A stretch of 64,000 nt of DNA from Ancylobacter dichloromethanicus (GCF_018390645.1 NZ_JAHBGC010000004.1:134994-198993); one strand, 5' to 3'; counted from the first letter of the stretch, positions 43,270-55,131 are shown. Notes: generated by a model from the sequence alone, not told the origin. A program made the numbers and translations.

Positions 43270-43689
43270 TCAAACCTTGCGCAGCACAATGGCGAGGCAG
43301 CCATTGACCACGCGCGGGTGGGCGACGTCGTAGCGGCCGGGCGGCAGAGCGAGCTGGCGCTCGAAGCGTCCCTGCGGCAGCTCCATGCGGTGGATGGTGG
43401 CGCGGCGCAGCTCGGGCGGCAGCACGCGCTCGCCGGCGATGGTGAGCACGCCGTTCTGGATCGACACGGTCATGCGGTCCGGGTCGACGCCGGGCAAGGC
43501 GGCCAGCACCAGCAATTCGCGCTCGGTCTCCAGCATGTCGACCGGCGGCTCCCAGCACGGCGCGCGGTGGCGCGCCGGTGCTTCGGCGCGCTGGGCCGGC
43601 TGGAACATCTGCCGGTGCATCCGCTCGGCCCGGTTGAGCATGTCGACGGCGTCGGACCACATCCACAGGCGGGGATCAGTCTTCTTCAT
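43270..43689 (-). CDS. Hsp20/alpha-crystallin small heat-shock protein
   Basis: A 139-residue small chaperone. The alpha-crystallin domain spans about residues 48-139: WEPPVDMLETERELLVLAAL, PGVDPDRMTVSIQNGVLTIA, GERVLP, then RFERQLALPPGRYDV. It binds unfolding proteins. CAGGAG six bases upstream decides the ATG at 43689 over an in-frame ATG two codons earlier. It is the first gene of a two-gene unit with lon. The domain lacks the C-terminal IxI extension of canonical Hsp20, which suggests limited oligomerisation. Confidence 0.92.
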   Translation of the reverse strand: MKKTDPRLWMWSDAVDMLNRAERMHRQMFQPAQRAEAPARHRAPCWEPPVDMLETERELLVLAALPGVDPDRMTVSIQNGVLTIAGERVLPPELRRATIHRMELPQGRFERQLALPPGRYDVAHPRVVNGCLAIVLRKV

Positions 43690-43819
43690 GGGCATCTCCT
43701 GGCAGGCCGCTTTCCCTCTCAGGTCTGGCCCACGGGGGCTCATATGGTGATGCTGATCGGCAACACCAGTGGCGGGGCGCGCGTGGCCGTCGACGGCCGG
43801 GCGCGGCGGCAAGAGGCCC

Positions 43820-45745
43820 CTACCGGCCGGGGCCGGGCGCGCGCAGCGCCCGCAGCGCGTTGAGGATCACCGCGACGTCGATGACCTCCTGCAATAGCGC
43901 GCCCTCGACCGGGGCCAGCAGCCCGAAGGCGGCGGCGATCATGCCGAGCGTCGACAGCCCGATGCCGGCCGTGACGCTCTGCAGCGCGATGGCGCGGGAG
44001 CGCCGCGCGATGCGCATGGCGTCGATCAGCCGGTCCAGCCGGTCGACCAGGAGCACCACGCCGGCGGCCTCCGACGACGCCACCGAGGCGTGCCCGCCCG
44101 AACCGCCGCCCCCCATGGCGACGCCGATATCGGCGGCGGCCAGCGCCGGGGCGTCGTTGACCCCGTCGCCGATCATCATCACCGGGCCGTTGGCGCGCTC
44201 GGCCGCCACCGTGCGCGCCTTGTCCTGCGGCGTCATCGCGCTCAGCACGGCGTCGAAGCCGAGCCCGGCGGCGACCGCCTGCGCCCGGCCTTCCTCGTCG
44301 CCGGTGGCCAGCACAAGGCGGGTGACGCCCATGCCGCGCAGGGCGGCGAGCACCGAGCGCGCCTCCTCGCGCACCGCGTCGGCGAGCAGCAGCGCGCCGG
44401 CGAACACCCCGTCCACCGCGACCGCGACGATGACGGTGCCGGGCCGGCCGGCCCAGTCGGCGATGGCGCCGTCCATGCCGCGCGCCGCGCCGCGCGCCGC
44501 GACGAAGCCTCGGCCGCCGACCGCCACGAGATGGCCGCCGACCTGCCCGGTGAGGCCCGACCCGGCCTCCTCGCGGAGCTGCGCCGGGGTATCGAGGCGG
44601 AGGCCGCGCTCGCCCGCCGCCTCCACCAGCGCGGCCGCGACCACATGCGCCGAGCCCTGGTCGAGCGAGGCGGCGAGCCGCAGCACCTCGTCGTCCGTGA
44701 AGCCGGGGCCCGCCTTGGTGTCGACGAGGCGGGGTCGCCCGCCGGTGAGTGTGCCGGTCTTGTCGATGACGACGGCGCGCACCTTGGCCAGCCGCTCCAG
44801 CGCCCCGCCATCCTTCACCAGCACGCCGCGCCCGGCGCAGCGCGACATGCCGGAGATGATCGCCACCGGCACGGCGAGGATGAGCGGGCAGGGGGTGGCG
44901 ATGACCAGCACCGCCAGCAGCCGCACCGGGTCGCCGCTGAACCCCCACGCCGCCCCGGCGAGCGCCAGCGTGATGACCAGGAAGCCGAGCGCATAGCGGT
45001 CGGCGAGCCGGGCCATCGGCGCCCGGGACTGCTGGGCGGCGGCCACCAGCCGGACGATGCCGGCATAGGTGCTCTCGGCCGCGGCGCGGGTGGCGCGGAG
45101 ATCGAACGGGTCGCCGGCATTGGTCGAGCCGCTCATCAGGGTATCGCCGCGCCCGTGGCGCACGGGCAGCGGCTCGCCGGTCAGCGCCGACTGGTCGAGC
45201 ACCGCGGTCGGGCCGTCGAGCGTGCCGTCGACCGGCACCACCTCGCCGCGTCGCACCAGAATGCGGTCGCCGGGGGCGAGGTCTTCGAGCGGAACATCCG
45301 CCAGATGGCCGTCGGCATAGCGCGAGGCGGTGCGCGGCAGCCGCGCCAGCAGCGCCGTCATCTCGCGGGCGGCGCGGCGCTGGGCGAACGCCTCCAGGGC
45401 TTCGCCGCCGGTGAACATCAGCGCCACGATGGCGCCGGCGAGGTTCTCGCCGAAAGCGAGGGCCGAACCCATGGCGAGGGCGGCGATGAGATCGAGCCCG
45501 AACGCGCCGCGCCGCAGGCTGGCGAAGATGTGGGCGACCAGCACGGCCAGCACCGCCGCCGTCGCGGCGGCCCAGATCCGCTCCGCGAGCGTGTCCTGCC
45601 CCGCGACCCAGGCCAGCGCGCTCGCCGCCAGCGCGAGCAGCAGTGCCGGCAGCATCGCCCGCCGGAGAGCCCGCCCGGCCCGGGGCACAAGCTCGGCGAA
45701 ACCAAGATCGGCAAAACCAAGCCTGGCGAAAGAGAGTGGCGTCAC
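43820..45745 (-). CDS. Heavy-metal-type P-type ATPase (P1B-like, TPC motif, no HMA domain)
   Basis: A 641-residue cation pump starting at GTG. Motifs in order: SALTGEPLPVRHGRGD (actuator), the transmembrane metal-site motif VIATPCPLILAVPVAI, the phosphorylated Asp in VVIDKTGTLTGGRP near residue 320, and MMIGDGVNDAPALAAADIGV. There is no N-terminal CxxC metal-binding domain. The TPC triplet, instead of CPC or SPC, resembles P1B subgroups linked to nickel, iron or other divalent metals, but no C-terminal hemerythrin domain is present. The start is chosen so the protein begins near the first hydrophobic segments; longer starts would add Arg/Pro-rich sequence. Confidence 0.9.
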   Translation of the reverse strand: MTPLSFARLGFADLGFAELVPRAGRALRRAMLPALLLALAASALAWVAGQDTLAERIWAAATAAVLAVLVAHIFASLRRGAFGLDLIAALAMGSALAFGENLAGAIVALMFTGGEALEAFAQRRAAREMTALLARLPRTASRYADGHLADVPLEDLAPGDRILVRRGEVVPVDGTLDGPTAVLDQSALTGEPLPVRHGRGDTLMSGSTNAGDPFDLRATRAAAESTYAGIVRLVAAAQQSRAPMARLADRYALGFLVITLALAGAAWGFSGDPVRLLAVLVIATPCPLILAVPVAIISGMSRCAGRGVLVKDGGALERLAKVRAVVIDKTGTLTGGRPRLVDTKAGPGFTDDEVLRLAASLDQGSAHVVAAALVEAAGERGLRLDTPAQLREEAGSGLTGQVGGHLVAVGGRGFVAARGAARGMDGAIADWAGRPGTVIVAVAVDGVFAGALLLADAVREEARSVLAALRGMGVTRLVLATGDEEGRAQAVAAGLGFDAVLSAMTPQDKARTVAAERANGPVMMIGDGVNDAPALAAADIGVAMGGGGSGGHASVASSEAAGVVLLVDRLDRLIDAMRIARRSRAIALQSVTAGIGLSTLGMIAAAFGLLAPVEGALLQEVIDVAVILNALRALRAPGPGR

Positions 45746-46083
45746 GACGGCCCCGCGCTCCGTGCCGGCGGAGGCGCCGCCGGCATCAAACTCTTTAATA
45801 ATTCCAGACTGGGGCGGGCGCCATCGGCATGACGCCGGATAGCCCTTATGTGCTGCGGGTTCGGGGCGTCTCGGGTGGCTGTGCAGATGCGAAGAGTCGG
45901 TGCCACGGTCGGGTTGTCGGCGCGGCATTAATGAAATATTACCTAAACTTGACTAGAAACCGAATTGGCTTGGGGGCCATCGGCGGACAATGGCTTGGGC
46001 GCCGGTGCCGTGTGCAACCGAAGACTGACGCCGGACGTGGGCAGCCCGAGGGCCGCGCGCGAAGGTTTGTCATCTGTGTAGAG
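45746..46083. other. Divergent promoter region between the P-type ATPase and the L,D-transpeptidase
   Basis: These 338 bases contain two AT-rich patches, near 45788-45812 (likely ATPase promoter on the minus strand) and 45930-45970 (TTGACT present, likely transpeptidase promoter). The rest is GC-rich and uncommitted. No gene, operator or terminator could be recognised with confidence. Confidence 0.45.
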
Positions 46084-47091
46084 ATGCCTATGCGGCTAGT
46101 TGGCTCGTTCCTCATCGGCTCGGCAGGTTTCGTCGGCGTGGCGGTGGCCGTGGCGTGGATTTCCAACACGGCCCTTCCCACGCCGGCCGATGCCGCGCGC
46201 GTCGATCCTCCGCTGCTCATGGAGCCGGTCGCCCCCGAGGTGGCCAGCGTGGTGGTGGACGAGCCGTCGCCGCCGCCGGTCTACACGGTGATGGACGTCC
46301 GCAATTTCCGTACCTCCGGCGCCTTCGCGCCGCCGCGCGACTGGCTGTTCGATCCCGCCCCGATGGTCGCCCGTCCGCCCGCCGTCGCTGCCGCTCCCGG
46401 CGAGGTGGTGCCGCCGATGGAGACGGTGAGCACGGTGCCGCTGCCCATGGCCAACCCGCTCTTTGCCGGCCGGGTGATGCCCGGCGACGAGCCGGAGGAC
46501 ACGCTGACGCTGGCGCCACGCCCGCCGCGCAAGCCCGACGCCGAGACCCAGCTCGCCGCGCTTCCCCCGCCGATGGCGGAGGACGAGATGCCGGACGAGA
46601 CGGCCCCGCCGGCGGCCACCGAGGCGCCCGAGGCCGAGCTGCGCTACCCCACCGCCGAGGACAAGTTCGCCATTTACGACATCGGCGCCAAGAAGCTGCA
46701 TCTGCCCGGCGGCCGCAAGCTGGAGGCGCATTCCGGCTATGGCGACAAGTTCGACGATGTCCGCTACGTCCATGTGAAGATGCGCGGCCCGACCCCGCCG
46801 AACCGCTACAAGCTGCGCATGCGCGAGGCACTGTTCCACGGCACCGAAGCGGTGCGGATGACGCCGGTCGGCGACGGCAAGATGTATGGCCGCACCGGCT
46901 TCCTGCTGCACCCCTACCTGCTGGGGCCGCGCGGCGATTCCAATGGCTGCATCTCGCTCGCCGACTACGACACCTTCCTCGCCGCCTTCAAGGAGGGGCA
47001 GGTCGAGGAGGTCATCGTGGTGGAGGCCATGCCGAAATCGGCCGAGCCGGCCAATCCGCTGCTCTCCTGGCTGGCCGGCAAGCGCAGCTGA
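46084..47091 (+). CDS. Tlde1/DUF2778-domain L,D-transpeptidase-like protein
   Basis: A 335-residue protein with one N-terminal membrane segment or uncleaved signal (about residues 5-26). A long Pro/Ala-rich linker follows (about 35-195), then a C-terminal Tlde1 (DUF2778) domain: KFAIYDIGAKKLHLPGGRKL, EAHSGYGDKFDDVRYVHVKM and the catalytic His in GFLLHPYLLGPRGDSNGCIS, which also contains the active-site Cys. The family includes type VI-secreted cell-wall enzymes, but in alphaproteobacteria it is often chromosomal and single. The periplasmic domain probably acts on peptidoglycan peptides. Two nearby ATGs (46084, 46090) are possible starts. Confidence 0.85.
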   Translation: MPMRLVGSFLIGSAGFVGVAVAVAWISNTALPTPADAARVDPPLLMEPVAPEVASVVVDEPSPPPVYTVMDVRNFRTSGAFAPPRDWLFDPAPMVARPPAVAAAPGEVVPPMETVSTVPLPMANPLFAGRVMPGDEPEDTLTLAPRPPRKPDAETQLAALPPPMAEDEMPDETAPPAATEAPEAELRYPTAEDKFAIYDIGAKKLHLPGGRKLEAHSGYGDKFDDVRYVHVKMRGPTPPNRYKLRMREALFHGTEAVRMTPVGDGKMYGRTGFLLHPYLLGPRGDSNGCISLADYDTFLAAFKEGQVEEVIVVEAMPKSAEPANPLLSWLAGKRS

Positions 47092-47237
47092 TCCGGCGAG
47101 CGCGGCCGATCCGGAACGCATGACCAGCCGGGTTCTGACCCGCCGGGTTTCCCGACGCCGGAGGGTGGCGCCGGAAAACCGCGCTTCCTCCCTTCAGTAA
47201 AGCGGCCGCCGGCGGTCGCGATTCCCGGTGCGGACCC

Positions 47238-48203
47238 TTACGGCACCCGCGCCGCCGCCTCGCGCGCCTGCCGTGCCTCCGCCACGCCGGGCAGGTGCAG
47301 CGTGTCAGGCAGGAATTCCGGCCCGCGCCGGGCGAGAAATTCGGTCAGCGCCGCCGCCGGCGGCGTCAGGCGCTTGGCCGAGCGCTTCACCACGAACCAT
47401 TGCCGCACCTCCGGCAGTCCCTCCACGTCGAGCACGGCGAGGCGCCCGTCGGCCACTTCGGCGGCGATGGTGTGGGCGGAGATGAAGGCGAGCCCCAGCC
47501 CGGCCATCACCGCCTGCTTGATGGTCTCGTTGGAATCGATCTCCATGCCGATGCGCGGCTCGATGCCGGACTGAAGGAAGAACCGCTCCATCAGCCCGCG
47601 CGTGCCCGAGCCCGGCTCGCGCGACATGAAGGTGGCGTTGGCCAGCGCCGCCGCCGGGATGCGCCGGCCGAGCAGGGGATGGTCGGCGGGGGCGATCAGC
47701 ACATGCGGGTGGTCGCCGATCAGGGTCTTGTCGACCTCGATGTCGAGCGGTGGCCGGCCCATGACGGCCACGTCGATGGCATCGGTGCGCAGTCCGGCGA
47801 TGATCGCCTCGCGATTGCCGACCGAGATCACCACGTCGATGCCGGGATGGGCCCGGGTGAAGGCGCCGAGCGCCGCCGGCACGAAATATTTCGCCGTCGA
47901 GACCAGCCCGACCGAGACCCGGCCCGAGCGCAGCCCTTTCATCGAATCGAGCGCGGCGCCGCAATCGGCCAGTGCCTGCTCGATGCGGGCGGTGGCGGCA
48001 AGCACTTCGCGGCCGGCGGCGCTGGGCTGGAAGCGGTCGCCGGCGCGGTCGAGCAGCGGCAGGCCGAGATATTGTTCGAGCAGTTGCACCTGCATGGTCA
48101 CCGCCGGCGGGGTGACGTTCAGCTTCCTGGCCGCGCCGGTGACGCTGCCGGTTTCGACGATGGCGGCGACGGCGCGAAGCTGCTTGAGCGTGGCATTACG
48201 CAT
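47238..48203 (-). CDS. cbbR: LysR-type regulator CbbR
   Basis: A 321-residue LysR-family activator. The winged-helix DNA-binding domain is at residues 1-65 (LKQLRAVAAIVETGSVTGAA and KLNVTPPAVTMQVQLLEQYL). The co-inducer domain covers about 90-300 (VSVGLVSTAKYFVPAALGAF). Position and sequence mark it as CbbR, which activates Calvin-cycle genes in response to metabolites such as phosphorylated intermediates or NADPH. It is divergent from cbbF with a 180-base shared control region, the standard arrangement. Confidence 0.95.
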   Translation of the reverse strand: MRNATLKQLRAVAAIVETGSVTGAARKLNVTPPAVTMQVQLLEQYLGLPLLDRAGDRFQPSAAGREVLAATARIEQALADCGAALDSMKGLRSGRVSVGLVSTAKYFVPAALGAFTRAHPGIDVVISVGNREAIIAGLRTDAIDVAVMGRPPLDIEVDKTLIGDHPHVLIAPADHPLLGRRIPAAALANATFMSREPGSGTRGLMERFFLQSGIEPRIGMEIDSNETIKQAVMAGLGLAFISAHTIAAEVADGRLAVLDVEGLPEVRQWFVVKRSAKRLTPPAAALTEFLARRGPEFLPDTLHLPGVAEARQAREAAARVP

Positions 48204-48215
48204 GGAACATTACAT

Positions 48216-48252
48216 TTCAGATAAATTGAAGTTGAAGGTTAGATTATTCGAA
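48216..48252. promoter_or_regulatory. CbbR binding region, T-N11-A motifs
   Basis: TTCAGATAAATTGAA (48216-48230) is an inverted repeat with TCA-N7-TGA, a T-N11-A LysR motif. A second weaker T-N11-A element, TTAGATTATTCGAA, lies at 48239-48252. Both are in the AT-rich block just upstream of cbbR and about 130-170 bases before cbbF, the expected place for CbbR recognition and activation sites. Confidence 0.65.
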
Positions 48253-48383
48253 TTTCCTTACGCCGGCAATTGAGGCAACCTTCTGACAACAAGAGGCGTC
48301 CGCCGCTTCGGGTTCCCCGCTCGAAGGCCTTACGGAAATGATGCGCCAAAGGGCTCAAGCCCAAGACCTAACTGGGGAACGCC

Positions 48384-49409
48384 ATGACACGCCCGACATT
48401 GCAGGATCACCTGGAAAGGTGGTCCGAGGCCGACGCCCTGCGTCGTGACGTCGCCAGCGCCGTGTGCGCGCTGGCCGCCGCCGGCTGCAAGATTTCCGAG
48501 CTTCTGGCCGCCGGTCCGCTGGCGGGCCCGCTCGCCACCATTCGCGGCTTCCACGCCGATGGTGACAGCCAGAAGGAACTCGACCTGATCGCCGACACCC
48601 TCGTGCGCGAGGCGCTGGCGGCCGCGCCGGTCGCGCTGTTCGGCTCCGAGGAAGCCGACGAGGCCGTGCTGCTCGACGCCGCCGGCACGCTGGCCGTGGC
48701 GGTCGACCCGCTGGACGGCTCGTCCAACATCGACAGCAACGCGACGGTGGGCACCATCTTCTCGATCCTGCCCTATGCCGGGCCGGGGTCGCTGCTGCAG
48801 CCGGGCCGGGCCCAGCTCGCCGCCGGCTTCCTGCTCTACGGGCCGCAGACCGCGCTGGTGCTGACGGTGGGCGTCGGCACCCAGATATTCATCCTCGACC
48901 GCGCCAGCGGCGCCTTCCTGCTGGCCGAGGAGCGTGCGCTGGTGCTGCCGGAAACGGCGGAATACGCCATCAACGGCTCCAACCTGCGGCATTGGGACAT
49001 CGCCATACGCTGCTATGTCGAGGACTGCCAGGCCGGCGCCGACGGCCCGCGGGCGAAGGATTTCAACACCCGTTGGGTCGCCTCCATGGTGGCCGACGTG
49101 TTCCGCATCCTGGTGCGCGGCGGGGTCTATCTCTACCCCGGCGACGCCCGCCGGGGCTATGGCCAGGGCCGGCTGCGGCTGGTCTACGAGGCCAATCCGG
49201 TCGCCTTCCTGATGGAACAGGCGCAGGGTTCCGCCACCGACGGGCGGCTGCCGATCCTCGATATCGTGCCCGAGCATTTGCACCAGCGCGTGCCGCTGGT
49301 GTTCGGCTCGCGCGCCGAGGTCGAGCGCATCGCCCGCTATCACCGCGACGCCGCCGCCATGCCGGAGCGCTCGCCCCTGTTCGCCCGTCGCGGCCTTCTG
49401 CGCGCCTGA
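48384..49409 (+). CDS. cbbF: Fructose-1,6-bisphosphatase, class I (CbbF)
   Basis: A 341-residue enzyme that removes the 1-phosphate of fructose-1,6-bisphosphate (and often the corresponding sedoheptulose ester) in the Calvin cycle. Metal and substrate motifs are DSQKELDLIADTLV near residue 61, FGSEEADEAVL, VAVDPLDGSSNIDSNATVGT near residue 108 and the C-terminal YEANPVAFLMEQAQGSATDG near residue 272. First gene of the cbb operon; cbbP follows 13 bases after its stop. It lies downstream of the CbbR sites. Confidence 0.96.
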   Translation: MTRPTLQDHLERWSEADALRRDVASAVCALAAAGCKISELLAAGPLAGPLATIRGFHADGDSQKELDLIADTLVREALAAAPVALFGSEEADEAVLLDAAGTLAVAVDPLDGSSNIDSNATVGTIFSILPYAGPGSLLQPGRAQLAAGFLLYGPQTALVLTVGVGTQIFILDRASGAFLLAEERALVLPETAEYAINGSNLRHWDIAIRCYVEDCQAGADGPRAKDFNTRWVASMVADVFRILVRGGVYLYPGDARRGYGQGRLRLVYEANPVAFLMEQAQGSATDGRLPILDIVPEHLHQRVPLVFGSRAEVERIARYHRDAAAMPERSPLFARRGLLRA

Positions 49410-49422
49410 CGGAGAGGGACCC

Positions 49423-50298
49423 ATGTCGATCCATCACCCCATCATCTCCGTCACCGGCTCCTCCGGCGCGGGCACCACCTCGGTGCGGCGCATCTTCGAG
49501 CAGATATTCCGCCGCGAGGATGTCGCCGCTGCCTATATCGAGGGCGACGCCTATCACCGCTACGACCGCGCCGAGATGAAGCGCGTCATGGCCGAGGAGG
49601 CCGCCCGCGGCAACCATCACTACAGCCATTTCGGGCCGGATTCGAACCTGTTCGAGGAACTGGAGGAGACCTTCCGCTCCTATTCCCACACCGGCACCGG
49701 CAAGTACCGGCACTATGTCCATGACGACAAGGAAGCCGCCGAATATGGCGGCGCGCCGGGCACCTTCACCCCCTGGGAGCCGATCCCGACACCGACCGAC
49801 CTGCTGTTCTACGAGGGTCTGCACGGCGCGGTGGCGAGCGGCAATATCGACGTCGCCCGCTATGCCGACCTGAAGATCGGCGTGGTGCCGGTCATCAACC
49901 TCGAATGGATCCAGAAGATCCACCGCGACCGGTCGCATCGCGGCTATTCCACCGAGGCGGTGACCGACACCATCCTGCGTCGCATGCCGGACTATGTGAA
50001 CTACATCTGCCCCCAGTTCACCCATACCGACATCAACTTCCAGCGCGTGCCGACGGTCGACACCTCGAACCCGTTCATCGCCCGCTGGATTCCCACGGCC
50101 GACGAATCGATCGTCGTCATCCGCTTCAAGAGCCCGCGCGGGATCGATTTCCCCTACCTGCTCTCGATGATCCAGGGCTCCTGGATGAGCCGCGCCAATT
50201 CCATCGTGATCCCTGGCGGCAAGCTCGACATCGCGATGCAGCTCATCCTCACGCCGATGATCCTCAACCTCGTCGAGAAGAAGCGGCGCGCCGCGTGA
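49423..50298 (+). CDS. cbbP: Phosphoribulokinase (CbbP)
   Basis: A 291-residue proteobacterial (class I, allosteric) phosphoribulokinase that makes ribulose-1,5-bisphosphate. The P-loop is [20 protein letters not shown] near residue 8. The [17 protein letters not shown] region binds ribulose-5-phosphate, and [11 protein letters not shown] near residue 127 carries the Walker B-like Glu. The length matches the octameric bacterial type. It lies 14 bases before cbbT and is CbbR-controlled as part of the operon. Confidence 0.97.
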   Translation: MSIHHPIISVTGSSGAGTTSVRRIFEQIFRREDVAAAYIEGDAYHRYDRAEMKRVMAEEAARGNHHYSHFGPDSNLFEELEETFRSYSHTGTGKYRHYVHDDKEAAEYGGAPGTFTPWEPIPTPTDLLFYEGLHGAVASGNIDVARYADLKIGVVPVINLEWIQKIHRDRSHRGYSTEAVTDTILRRMPDYVNYICPQFTHTDINFQRVPTVDTSNPFIARWIPTADESIVVIRFKSPRGIDFPYLLSMIQGSWMSRANSIVIPGGKLDIAMQLILTPMILNLVEKKRRAA

Positions 50299-50312
50299 AC
50301 CGGGAGGACAGC

Positions 50313-52334
50313 ATGTTGACCAGCCATTCGACCGCCCTGCGTCCGTACCAGGACCTCGCCGAAATCCCCCATGACGATATGGCCAACGCCCTGCGCGCCC
50401 TTGCCATGGACGCGGTGGAGAAGGCCAGGTCCGGCCATCCCGGCATGCCGATGGGCATGGCGGACGTCGCCACCGCCCTGTTCGCGCGTTTCGTGACGCT
50501 GGACCCCGCCCGTCCCGACTGGCCCGACCGCGACCGCTTCATCCTCTCCGCCGGCCACGGCTCGATGCTGCTCTATGCCCTCAACCACCTGCTCGGCTAT
50601 GCCGACATGGGCACCGACCAGTTGAAGAGCTTCCGCCAGCTCGGTGCCGTCACCGCCGGCCATCCCGAGCACGGTCACACGCTCGGGGTCGAGACGACGA
50701 CCGGCCCGCTGGGGCAGGGGCTGACCACGGCGGTCGGCATGGCACTGGCCGAGCGCATGCTCAACGCCCGCTTCGGCGACGAACTGGTCGATCACCACAC
50801 CTATGTCATCGCTGGCGATGGCTGCCTGATGGAAGGCATCAGCCACGAGGCCATCGACCTCGCCGGGCACCTGAAGCTCTCCAAGCTGGTGGTGCTGTGG
50901 GACGATAACGGCATCTCGATCGACGGGCGCACCTCGCTTTCCACGTCGACCGACCAGCTCGCCCGCTTCGCGGCTTCGGGCTGGAAGGTGATGCGGGTCG
51001 ACGGCCACGCCCATCACGCCCTGACCGATGCCCTCGCTGAAGCCCGCGCCAGCGACCGGCCGGTGCTGATCGCCTGCCGCACCACCATCGGCTTCGGCGC
51101 CCCGACCAAGGCCGGCACGGAAGCCGTGCACGGCGCCCCGCTCGGCGCCACCGAGATCGAGGGCGCGCGGGCGGCGCTCGGCTGGAGCCATCCGCCCTTC
51201 GAGGTGCCGGAAAGCGTGCGCGCGGCCTTCGCGGCTGTTGCCCAGCGCGGCCGCGAGGCCCGCGAGGCCTGGGAAAAGCGGCTTTCCGCCTCCGGCCGCC
51301 GCGCCGATTTCGAAGCGGCGATGGAGGGCGACCTGCCGGCCGATTTCGACGAGAAGCTAGCCGCCTACAAGCGCGAACTCTCGCAGACCGCGCCGAAAGT
51401 GGCGACGCGCAAGGCCTCGGAGATGGCGCTGGGGGTCATCAACCGCGCGACCGACCTCACCGTCGGCGGCTCGGCCGACCTCACCCATTCCAACCTTACC
51501 CTTACCAAGGGCATGGTTTCGGTGACCCCCGGCAACTATGCCGGCCGTTATCTGCATTACGGCATCCGCGAGCACGCCATGGCGGCGGTCATGAACGGTC
51601 TCGCTTTGCACCGCGGCTCGATCCCCTATGGCGGCACCTTCATGGTGTTCTCCGACTATGCGAGGGGCGCCATGCGGCTCTCGGCGCTGATGGGCCAGCG
51701 TGTCGTCTATGTGCTGACCCATGACTCCATCGGCCTCGGCGAGGACGGGCCGACGCACCAGCCGGTCGAGCATCTCGCCATGCTGCGGGCGACGCCGAAC
51801 CTCTATGTGTTCCGGCCCGCCGACGCGGTGGAGACGCTGGAAGCCTGGCAGCTCGCCTTGCACGCGGAGGGCACGCCCTCGGTGCTCGCACTGTCGCGAC
51901 AGAACCTGCCGACCTTCCGCATCGAGCATTCGGAAGAAAACCTCGTCGGCTATGGCGCCTATGTCGCCCGCAAGCCGAAGCGCCGGCGCGACGTCACGCT
52001 GCTGGCCACCGGCTCGGAGGTCGAGATCGCCTTCAAGGGCGCGGACCTGCTGGCCGAGCGCGGGGTCGATGCCGCCGTCGTCTCCATGCCGTGCTGGGAA
52101 CTTTTCGAGCGCCAGAGCCACGAATATCGCCGTGCCGTGCTGGGCACCGCCCCGCGCGTCGCCGTCGAGGCCGCCGCCCGGCTCGGCTGGGACCGCTGGA
52201 TCGGCGACCGCGGACGCTTCGTCGGCATGGAGGGCTTCGGCGCCTCCGGCCCGGCGGGCGATCTCTACCGGCATTTCAACATCACGCCGGAGGCGGTGGT
52301 CGACGCGACCTGCGACCTCCTGACCTGCGCCTGA
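50313..52334 (+). CDS. cbbT: Transketolase (CbbT)
   Basis: A 673-residue thiamine-diphosphate enzyme that shuffles two-carbon units in the regenerative phase. It shows [20 protein letters not shown] near residue 32, the TPP/metal motif [20 protein letters not shown] near residue 168 and the pyrimidine-domain [20 protein letters not shown] with [20 protein letters not shown] near residue 470. GGGAGGA lies seven bases upstream of the ATG. It sits between cbbP and cbbA with short gaps, as in the Sinorhizobium-type operon. Confidence 0.96.
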   Translation: MLTSHSTALRPYQDLAEIPHDDMANALRALAMDAVEKARSGHPGMPMGMADVATALFARFVTLDPARPDWPDRDRFILSAGHGSMLLYALNHLLGYADMGTDQLKSFRQLGAVTAGHPEHGHTLGVETTTGPLGQGLTTAVGMALAERMLNARFGDELVDHHTYVIAGDGCLMEGISHEAIDLAGHLKLSKLVVLWDDNGISIDGRTSLSTSTDQLARFAASGWKVMRVDGHAHHALTDALAEARASDRPVLIACRTTIGFGAPTKAGTEAVHGAPLGATEIEGARAALGWSHPPFEVPESVRAAFAAVAQRGREAREAWEKRLSASGRRADFEAAMEGDLPADFDEKLAAYKRELSQTAPKVATRKASEMALGVINRATDLTVGGSADLTHSNLTLTKGMVSVTPGNYAGRYLHYGIREHAMAAVMNGLALHRGSIPYGGTFMVFSDYARGAMRLSALMGQRVVYVLTHDSIGLGEDGPTHQPVEHLAMLRATPNLYVFRPADAVETLEAWQLALHAEGTPSVLALSRQNLPTFRIEHSEENLVGYGAYVARKPKRRRDVTLLATGSEVEIAFKGADLLAERGVDAAVVSMPCWELFERQSHEYRRAVLGTAPRVAVEAAARLGWDRWIGDRGRFVGMEGFGASGPAGDLYRHFNITPEAVVDATCDLLTCA

Positions 52335-52350
52335 GCCAGAGGAAGAGCCA

Positions 52351-53436
52351 ATGGCCCGCATCACCCTTCGACAGCTTCTCGACCACGCCGCCGAGCATGG
52401 CTACGGCGTGCCGGCCTTCAACATCAACAATATGGAGCAGGGCATCGCGATCATGGAGGCGGCGCAGGCCGTCGACGCGCCGGTCATCATGCAGGCCAGC
52501 CGCGGCGCCCGCTCCTATGCCGGCGACATCATGCTCTCGCGCATGATCGACGCGCTGACCGAGATGTACCCCGCCATTCCGATCTGCATGCACCAGGACC
52601 ATGGGAACAACGAGGCGACCTGCCTCTCGGCGATCCAGCACGGCTTCACCTCGGTGATGATGGACGGCTCGCTGCGCGAGGACGCCAAGACCCCGGCGGA
52701 CTACGAGTACAATGTCGCCATCACCCGCCGGGTGGTCGATGCCGCCCACTGGGTCGGCGCCTCGGTGGAGGGCGAACTGGGCGTGCTCGGCTCGCTGGAG
52801 AGCGGCGCCGGCGAACAGGAGGACGGGCACGGCGCCGAGGGCGTGCTGAGCCACGACCAGTTGCTCACCGACCCCGACCAGGCGGAGGACTTCGTCGCCC
52901 GCACCAAGGTCGACGCGCTCGCCATCGCCATGGGCACCTCGCACGGCGCCTACAAGTTCTCGCGCCAGCCCGATGGCGACATCCTCGCCATGCACGTGAT
53001 CGAGGAAATCCACCGCCGGCTGCCCAACGTGCATCTGGTGATGCACGGCTCCTCCTCGGTGCCGCAGGCGCTGCAGGATCTGTTCAACGCTTCGGGCGGG
53101 CAGATGCCGCAGACCTGGGGCGTGCCGGTGGAGGAGATCGTGCGCGGCATCCGCCACGGCGTGCGCAAGGTCAACATCGACACCGATTGCCGCCTCGCCA
53201 TGACCGCGCAGTTCCGCAAGGTCGGGGAGGGCAACAAGGCCGAGTTCGACCCGCGCAAATTCCTGAAACCCGCGATGGACGCGATGCGCGACCTCTGCCG
53301 CGAGCGGTTCGAGCAGTTCGGCACGGCGGGGCACGCGGCGCAGATCAAGGTTCTGCCGCTGGCCGCCATGGCCAAGCGCTACGCCTCCGGCAGCCTCGAT
53401 CCGGTGATCGGCGGCGCCCGGGTGGCGGCGGAATAG
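52351..53436 (+). CDS. cbbA: Fructose-bisphosphate aldolase, class II, Calvin-cycle type (CbbA)
   Basis: A 361-residue zinc-dependent aldolase. Metal and substrate motifs: [20 protein letters not shown] near residue 26, [20 protein letters not shown] near residue 76 (zinc His), [14 protein letters not shown] near residue 142 and the C-terminal [12 protein letters not shown] near residue 274. It condenses triose phosphates and erythrose-4-phosphate with DHAP. It starts 16 bases after cbbT. The following 87-base gap to cbbL contains a small hairpin (53442-53457). Confidence 0.96.
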   Translation: MARITLRQLLDHAAEHGYGVPAFNINNMEQGIAIMEAAQAVDAPVIMQASRGARSYAGDIMLSRMIDALTEMYPAIPICMHQDHGNNEATCLSAIQHGFTSVMMDGSLREDAKTPADYEYNVAITRRVVDAAHWVGASVEGELGVLGSLESGAGEQEDGHGAEGVLSHDQLLTDPDQAEDFVARTKVDALAIAMGTSHGAYKFSRQPDGDILAMHVIEEIHRRLPNVHLVMHGSSSVPQALQDLFNASGGQMPQTWGVPVEEIVRGIRHGVRKVNIDTDCRLAMTAQFRKVGEGNKAEFDPRKFLKPAMDAMRDLCRERFEQFGTAGHAAQIKVLPLAAMAKRYASGSLDPVIGGARVAAE

Positions 53437-54993
<1,557 letters not shown>

Positions 54994-55131
54994 ACGATCC
55001 GTGTCCCGGACGCCGGAAGCGCGCGCGGAAGGCGCGCCGGGACCCCGCAAAAGAACGGGCCGAAGGCACAACAGCTTTCTGCCGTCAGCCTTCGCCGCAA
55101 GCCCTTGCCGCTTCGCGAATTTTCTCCTGGA

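Noticed and set aside
43690-43819. Heat-shock promoter for hsp20-lon
   Set aside because: I expected a sigma32-type promoter here but could not find matching -35 and -10 boxes with good spacing.
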